Source: Paraburkholderia ginsengiterrae (GTDB lineage: Bacteria; Pseudomonadota; Gammaproteobacteria; Burkholderiales; Burkholderiaceae). Taken from it: 37,704 bases of DNA. The stretch is from contig NZ_LXKA01000351.1 of NCBI RefSeq assembly GCF_001645125.1, positions 1-37,704 of the forward strand, written 5' to 3'. Position 1 is the first letter of the stretch. Every line of letters starts with the position of its first letter. The position numbers were made by a program, and so were the translations under genes. Positions 33,063 through 37,704 of the stretch are shown in pieces. Below the pieces are notes generated by a model. It had not been told where the DNA came from and ran no database searches. It saw nothing but the letters and a program-made list of their open reading frames with translations.

Positions 33063-34535
33063 TTAGTGAACCGATGCCTGCGTCTGCTCGGCCGGCCGCG
33101 GCTGCGTCACCGCGCTAACCACCGCGAACACAATGATATTCACCGCCAGCGCGAGGAAGCCGATATTCACGTCCTTGAGCGCATCGGGCAGGAACGGCAT
33201 CAACTGACCGACGCTAAGGTGCATGGTGGTCGTGACCGTCACCACCGCCACACCGGCCAGAATCCCGCAGAACGCCCCCTGGCGCGTCGCGCGATTATGC
33301 GGACGCAAACTGCAGATCACTGCGGGAAACAGCTGGGTCACAAAGCTGTAACCCATCAGCAGCAGCGCGACGATGGTCTCGCCGCCATGCAGCGTGAAAC
33401 CGACCGCCACCAGCGCGACCACCGGCACCAGAAAGCGGGCGAGTTTCGCCACGGTGGCGTCCGACGCGTTGCGGTTCACCATGCCGCGATACACGTCGTT
33501 GGCGAGCAGCGTCGAGGCGGAAGTGAGGATCATCGAGCCCGGTACCAGCGCGGTCAGAATGCCGGCCGCGCCGATTACGCCGACGAACCACGGATCGAAG
33601 GTCTGCAACGACAGACGGAACAGTGACAGGTCGATGTCGCCGCCTTTCAGACCCGGCACCTTCAGCGTCGCCGCGAAGCCCACGAAGAACACGAACAGCA
33701 GAATCAACTGGTAGAGCGGCAGCACCATCGCATTGCGGCGGAAAATGCGCGCGTCCTTGGCCGTGTAAATCGAACCGAACGTGTGCGGCCACATGAAGAA
33801 GCCGAGCGCGGTCAGCAGCACTGTCGACTGGAACCAGATCACGCTCGAGCCCTTGGCCGGGAAGGTCAGGAAGCCGGGGCGGGCGGCGTCGACTGCGCGG
33901 AACATGTTGCCGAGGCCGCCGTAGTAGTGCAACGGCAGGTAGATGCCGAGGAACAGCACGATCGCCAGAATCAGCGTGTCCTTCACGACCGAATTCCATG
34001 CGGAGCCGCGCACGCCGGAGATGGTCACGTACGACGTCACGACAATGGCGCCGATCCAGATGGCCGCGGTGGATGAAATCACGCCATATGAGGCCGTCGC
34101 GACGATGATGCCCAGCCCCTTCAGCTGCAGCACGAGGTAGGGAATCAGCGCGGCCACGCCGACCAGCGCGACGAGCGTGCCGAGTGCCGGACTGTCGTAT
34201 TTGCGCGAGAAGAAGTGCGGTTGCGAAACGAGGTGCTGATTCTTGGCGTAGCGCCAGATCGGCGGCAGCATCCAGTACGAGAGGATGTAGGCGAGCGTGC
34301 CGTACGCAAGAATGTAGTAGACCGGCGCGCCCTTGCCGTAAGCAAAGCCGCTGCCGCCGAGGAAGGTGAAGGTCGTGTAGATTTCACCCGCCATCAGCAG
34401 GAACACGAAGGCCGTGCCGAAGCTGCGGCCGCCCACCGTCCATTGTTCGAGACTCATGTCGTGACCGCGCCGCGCGCGCACGCCGAGGCGCAGCGCGAAC
34501 AGCGTGATCGCCGTAATGATGATGAGTGCGCTCAT
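33063..34535 (-). CDS. Sodium:solute symporter (SSS family)
   Basis: The product is a 490-residue integral membrane protein with about 13 helices (LIIITAITLFALRLG at the N-terminus; WTVGGRSFGTAFVFLLMAGEIYTTFTFLGGSGFAYG; GILTALVPGSMILTSASTLLANDVYR). It belongs to the SSS superfamily and would co-import an organic solute with Na+. The ATG at 34535 has GAGGAGG upstream and overlaps the stop of the DUF3311 gene by four bases. SSS proteins with DUF3311 partners are common in Burkholderia, but the substrate is uncertain. An intrinsic terminator follows. Confidence 0.9.
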   Translation of the reverse strand: MSALIIITAITLFALRLGVRARRGHDMSLEQWTVGGRSFGTAFVFLLMAGEIYTTFTFLGGSGFAYGKGAPVYYILAYGTLAYILSYWMLPPIWRYAKNQHLVSQPHFFSRKYDSPALGTLVALVGVAALIPYLVLQLKGLGIIVATASYGVISSTAAIWIGAIVVTSYVTISGVRGSAWNSVVKDTLILAIVLFLGIYLPLHYYGGLGNMFRAVDAARPGFLTFPAKGSSVIWFQSTVLLTALGFFMWPHTFGSIYTAKDARIFRRNAMVLPLYQLILLFVFFVGFAATLKVPGLKGGDIDLSLFRLSLQTFDPWFVGVIGAAGILTALVPGSMILTSASTLLANDVYRGMVNRNASDATVAKLARFLVPVVALVAVGFTLHGGETIVALLLMGYSFVTQLFPAVICSLRPHNRATRQGAFCGILAGVAVVTVTTTMHLSVGQLMPFLPDALKDVNIGFLALAVNIIVFAVVSAVTQPRPAEQTQASVH

Positions 34536-34747
34536 GGGCGTGCCTCCTCGCCGTCGGCGGCGAGCTGACGGTTGGACGGATCGAGGCGGTAGATGATGCC
34601 CATGATGATCGCGCTGAGCACGACCCACATGACGATCCAGGCCAGCACGAACGGCATGCCGAGCATCAGCGGCTCGACACGGTTCACAAACGGGACACCG
34701 AACAGAATGCCGATGAACGGCAGCGCGGCGAGTACACGAAGCAACAT
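34532..34747 (-). CDS. DUF3311 small membrane protein, partner of the SSS symporter
   Basis: The product is a 71-residue protein with two membrane helices (LLRVLAALPFIGILFGVPFV and PFVLAWIVMWVVLSAIIMGII). DUF3311 proteins are usually encoded immediately before SSS symporters and may be an auxiliary subunit. A GAGGAG ribosome site precedes the ATG, and its stop overlaps the symporter start by four bases, so translation is coupled. Confidence 0.85.
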   Translation of the reverse strand: MLLRVLAALPFIGILFGVPFVNRVEPLMLGMPFVLAWIVMWVVLSAIIMGIIYRLDPSNRQLAADGEEARP

Positions 34748-35113
34748 GGGGGCAACTCCTCGAAGCGGTAAGTACGTCTCGTTGAAAGTGCAGCTTCGCT
34801 GATGACTTTATGCCTGATGCTTTGGTCACGTAAAGTCAGTCAATAAAATGTAGGCTTTCTGAAAGTTGCGGACGCATCCTTTTCTTGCCGGTTGCTGCGC
34901 TGCAAGGCGGCACGTTTATCGTGGCGCGCCGATGGGTGCCCGCAGTCGTCTGGCTTTTTTACCGTATTGCCTGGCGCGCCGCGATATGATTCTGCCCAGG
35001 CAGCGCGAGCATCTTCTGGATCGTCTGAGCGAATCCAGTTTCATCAACATGACGCGGCGTTCGAGTTGCGCGAATCGTCGCGTACCCGGGCCGCCGTTCG
35101 ACACGGATCGCAT
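34748..35113. other. 366-base gap with promoter region of the DUF3311-SSS pair
   Basis: No gene is seen. An inverted repeat lies at 34803-34838. TTGACT on the minus strand (34844-34839) stands next to it as a possible -35 box for the DUF3311-SSS genes. The plus-strand part towards MarC has no clear promoter. Confidence 0.5.
34803..34838. promoter_or_regulatory. Inverted repeat TGACTTTA-N20-TAAAGTCA
   Basis: Perfect 8-base arms at 34803-34810 and 34831-34838 are separated by 20 bases, so the centres of the arms are 28 bases apart. It lies 56-91 bases upstream of the DUF3311 start and could bind a regulator controlling solute uptake. Confidence 0.45.
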
Positions 35114-35791
35114 ATGGTCGAAAGTCTGATCTCGGACATTCTGTTTGGATTTACCGGGCTGATCAGCATCATCAACCCGATCGGCATTGCTTTCGTCTTC
35201 CTTGACCGGACTGCCTCGTTGACCACGGAGGAGCGCACCGCGCTCGCCCGCAAAATCGCCATCAACGTGGTGTGCGTGCTGCTGGTGGCGTTTTTCATCG
35301 GCACGCCGATTCTGCATTTCTTTGGCATCTCCATGCAGGCGCTGCGCATTGGCGGCGGGCTCGCCGTGGCGGTGGGCGGCTGGCAGATGCTCAACGCGCC
35401 CGACACGCAACCGGCTGAACAGCCGGCGGTCAAGCGCTTCGATGCGGACAATGCCATGTCCAAGGCATTCTTTCCACTGACCATTCCGCTGACCACCGGG
35501 CCAGGCTCGATCGCCACCGCCATTGCGCTGACGGCGAACCGCACGCATAAGCTCTCGGAGTTTGTGCTGTCGAGCGTTGCCTCCGTGGTCATTTCAATCA
35601 CGGTGGCCATCACGGTCTATCTGATCTACAGCCGGGCGGTCATCTTTGCCCGTTACCTCGGCGTGGAAGGCACCAAGGTCGCCATGCGTGTATCTTCCTT
35701 CTTGCTGCTGTGCATTGGCGTGCAGATCATGCTGACCGGCTTCTCCGAATTCCTGATCCCGATCGCCACCATGCAGCCGGTAGCCAAATAG
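35114..35791 (+). CDS. MarC-family (UPF0056) integral membrane protein
   Basis: The product is a 226-residue protein with six predicted helices (FGFTGLISIINPIGIAFVFL; NVVCVLLVAFFIGTPILHFFGIS; LRIGGGLAVAVGGWQMLNA). The central GPGSIATAIAL motif follows IPLTTG. MarC was once linked to antibiotic resistance, but its role is now considered unknown. The ATG at 35114 has only a weak site (CGGAT). Longer in-frame starts upstream would add a non-conserved basic stretch, so I left them out. Confidence 0.85.
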   Translation: MVESLISDILFGFTGLISIINPIGIAFVFLDRTASLTTEERTALARKIAINVVCVLLVAFFIGTPILHFFGISMQALRIGGGLAVAVGGWQMLNAPDTQPAEQPAVKRFDADNAMSKAFFPLTIPLTTGPGSIATAIALTANRTHKLSEFVLSSVASVVISITVAITVYLIYSRAVIFARYLGVEGTKVAMRVSSFLLLCIGVQIMLTGFSEFLIPIATMQPVAK

Positions 35792-35852
35792 GTCCGCACC
35801 GGGCGGCACAACGCGCCGGGGCGGTCACACTGACCCGACAGGAGCGCATCTC

Positions 35853-36686
35853 ATGTGCCGCTGGCTTGCTTATACAGGTAACCCGCTTCACCTCGAAACG
35901 GTGCTGTTCAACGCCAAACACTCCCTGATCGACCAGAGCCTGCATTCACGGCTGGGCCAGACCACCACCAACGGCGATGGTTTTGGCATTGGCTGGTACG
36001 GCCACCCGACCGACATTCCGTTTCGCTACCGCTGCATCCAGCCGGCCTGGAGCGACCGCAATCTGCGCGAAGCCGCGCGGGCGATCCGTTCGCCGCTGTT
36101 TGTCGCGCATATCCGCGCGGCCACGGGCACGCCCTCCCAGGAAACCAACTGCCATCCATTCCGCTACGGCCGGTGGCTGTTCATGCATAACGGCCTGATA
36201 CGCAACTTTCCCGCCTTGCGCCGAGATCTGATGATGGCGATCGAGCCGGACCTGTTTTCATCCATTGAAGGGTCGACCGATTCCGAAGTGCTGTTTTTCC
36301 TCGCGCTGACTTTTGGTCTGGAGCTGGCGCCCGTCACCGCGCTGAAAAGAATGGTCGCTTTTGTCGAGGAAACGGGCCGTCTTCACGACGTGGAGCAGCC
36401 GTTGAACATGACGGTGTGTGCGACCGACGGCGAGCAGATCGTCGCGGTGCGCTATTCGAGCGAAGGCCAGTCGCGCTCGCTCTTTCACAGCACCTCGTTT
36501 CATCATCTGCATGAGTTGTATCCGGACGATCCGCGCATTGCAGCGGTCGGCGAAGACGCGTTTCTCGTGCTGTCCGAGCCGCTTGCGGACCTGCCGGGCT
36601 GGTGGGAAGAGATTCCCGAAAGCACGGTGGTGGTGGCACGTGGCGGCGAGATCGAGCAGTTTCCATTCGCGCCCGAAGCGGCGTGA
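35853..36686 (+). CDS. Class II glutamine amidotransferase (YafJ/EgtC-like)
   Basis: The product is a 277-residue Ntn-hydrolase domain protein. After removal of Met, Cys2 is the nucleophile (MCRWLAYTG). Glutamine-site residues are in NGDGFGIGWYG, HIRAATGTP and TNCHPFRYGRWLFMHNG. It releases ammonia from glutamine, or cleaves a gamma-glutamyl bond as EgtC does. No ergothioneine genes are nearby, so the substrate is unknown. CAGGAG precedes the ATG. A CobT-like gene is convergent, 16 bases away. Confidence 0.9.
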   Translation: MCRWLAYTGNPLHLETVLFNAKHSLIDQSLHSRLGQTTTNGDGFGIGWYGHPTDIPFRYRCIQPAWSDRNLREAARAIRSPLFVAHIRAATGTPSQETNCHPFRYGRWLFMHNGLIRNFPALRRDLMMAIEPDLFSSIEGSTDSEVLFFLALTFGLELAPVTALKRMVAFVEETGRLHDVEQPLNMTVCATDGEQIVAVRYSSEGQSRSLFHSTSFHHLHELYPDDPRIAAVGEDAFLVLSEPLADLPGWWEEIPESTVVVARGGEIEQFPFAPEAA

Positions 36687-36702
36687 GCGCGATGCGCGGC
36701 GG

Positions 36703-37656
36703 CTAGCGCGTCAGCAGCATCGAACTCAACACGGAAAACACCGTTGACGGCAATTCGGCGAGGCGGCTGACCACGACGTTGTGCGGATAAAAGTCCTCCA
36801 CCGCGTCGGTCAGCACGCCGATGCCCACCAGTTCGATGCCGCGCTTGCCGATGGCGGCGACCCGCTCGCGCAGATCGTGGCGCAACACCTGCGGGTCGCC
36901 ATCGCCAGTGGACGGATAGCCGTCGGAAAACACCATCAGGATGCGCCGTTCGGCGCGATGCTCGGCGAGCCGCGTGGCGGCCCACGCCAGCGCTTCGCCG
37001 TCCGGATTCTCATGGCCGCAATCGATCGCGGCGATGCCGCTGAGATCCGCCGTGCCAAAGCGTTTGTAGACTTTCAGATCGAGCCGTTCGACGAAGCGGT
37101 TGTAGCGCCGCAAATCCGCGCCGGCGGCGAGTTGCCGTTCATAAAGCTGCCGCATCGGCGCGGATTCGACCGAGCAGTAGCCGAGCACTTCGCAATCGAA
37201 AGACAATTGCGTGAGCGCGTCGCACAACGCGGTCGCACACAGGCGCGCGAGTTCGATCTTGCGCCCGGCCATGGAGCCGCTGCGGTCGATCAGCAGCGTC
37301 ACGGCCACGTCCCGCCCTTTGGTGGCCCGCTGCGTGCGAAACGGCGTGCGGTAGCCGGGCGAGGTCGCGAGCCTGGCGAGCGCGGTGCGGTCGATCTCGC
37401 CGCGCTCCTGCTCGCGACGCCAGCGGGTGCGTTCGTCGGCGCTCAGCGCGCGTTCGAGTTTGTCCTTCAGCGGCGCGGTGTCCGCGCGAGCTTGCGCGCG
37501 CAGTTCGCGCCACGCCGCGCTGTCGCCCTGGCCGGTGAGGTCGGTGATGTCGTCGCACTCGCTGTCGACCGGACTCGACCACCCCGCCCGCGACGCCCCC
37601 CCGCTGGCGTCCCCCGCGTCGCCCTCGGTGCGGGCACACGGCCCGCCATCATTGGC
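36703..37656 (-). pseudogene. CobT-like VWA-domain protein, truncated at the right edge and interrupted by a stop
   Basis: The minus-strand frame resembles cobaltochelatase subunit CobT: an acidic N-terminal stretch, RTALARLATSPGYRTPFRTQ, then a von Willebrand A domain with the metal site DRSGSM and the later LMVFSDGYPSTGDGDP. It ends at 36703 in SMLLTR. Going upstream the frame is open to 37656, where a TAG (37659-37657) interrupts it. The same frame then reads on to the window edge as more Gly-rich residues. No ATG, GTG or TTG lies between the TAG and the GTG at 37308, which would start inside the VWA domain. This is either a real nonsense mutation or a sequencing error at a contig end. Confidence 0.7.
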
Positions 37657-37704
37657 CTACCACTGCCCCCTCCCTATATCGTTTCTCGCCCCGCCGCCCC
37701 CTGC

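Noticed and set aside
33063-34829. 588-residue version of the SSS symporter starting at 34829
   Set aside because: The N-terminal 98 residues are antisense to the DUF3311 gene, Arg/His-rich and unlike the family. The GAGGAGG site supports the ATG at 34535.
1-37704. CRISPR array, toxin-antitoxin, phage defence island or biosynthetic cluster
   Set aside because: I looked on both strands for regularly spaced repeats, cas-like proteins, small paired toxin genes, restriction or abortive infection domains and carrier-protein motifs and saw none.

Overview
The window looks like a piece of a Betaproteobacterial genome, most likely Paraburkholderia/Burkholderia (inference). The DNA is GC-rich, the genes are densely packed, and several families are typical of that group: a VpsR-like sigma-54 activator, a MocR/PdxR regulator, a DUF4148-like tail, and an SSS symporter paired with DUF3311. 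I see no tRNA, rRNA, CRISPR array, prophage or plasmid functions. Both ends look broken. The left end carries the last ~127 bases of a group II intron. The right end carries a CobT-like gene interrupted by a stop 46 bases from the edge.

Layout. (1) 1-2.6 kb: intron tail, a TTCGG x5 microsatellite, a cytoplasmic beta-carbonic anhydrase, a DJ-1/PfpI protein and a second, Tat-exported beta-carbonic anhydrase. (2) 2.6-13.5 kb: carbohydrate region. A periplasmic trehalase, an alginate-lyase-family lipoprotein and a LacI-type repressor are on the minus strand. Divergently, there is an operon of sugar ABC ATPase, binding protein, two permeases and a GH42 beta-galactosidase. Two matching palindromes lie in the repressor-operon gap and are the probable operators. 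(3) 13.5-18.8 kb: a 514-base gap with an orphan promoter-like site, an anchored low-complexity protein, SurE, an epoxide hydrolase and a VpsR-like activator.

(4) 18.8-24.5 kb: amino-acid module. A MocR regulator faces an amino-acid permease, which overlaps a DadA-like FAD oxidoreductase and is followed by a LivK-type binding protein. (5) 24.5-27.4 kb: a LysR regulator, then an apparently leaderless ArsR gene overlapping a START/AHSA1 gene, a glutathione S-transferase and a small membrane protein. (6) 27.4-32.9 kb: envelope-facing genes. These are a Tat metallophosphoesterase with a cupredoxin behind a possible ECF-type promoter, a membrane protein overlapping a diguanylate cyclase, and a lipoprotein form of phytochelatin synthase convergent with a second glutathione S-transferase. 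(7) 33-37.7 kb: SSS symporter with DUF3311, MarC-family protein, class II glutamine amidotransferase, and the partial CobT-like VWA protein.

Most of the window is ordinary accessory metabolism. The observations most worth following are the dual-operator sugar operon, the lipoprotein phytochelatin synthase homologue, the leaderless ArsR promoter and the group IIC intron end. I did not find a convincing wholly new multi-gene system.
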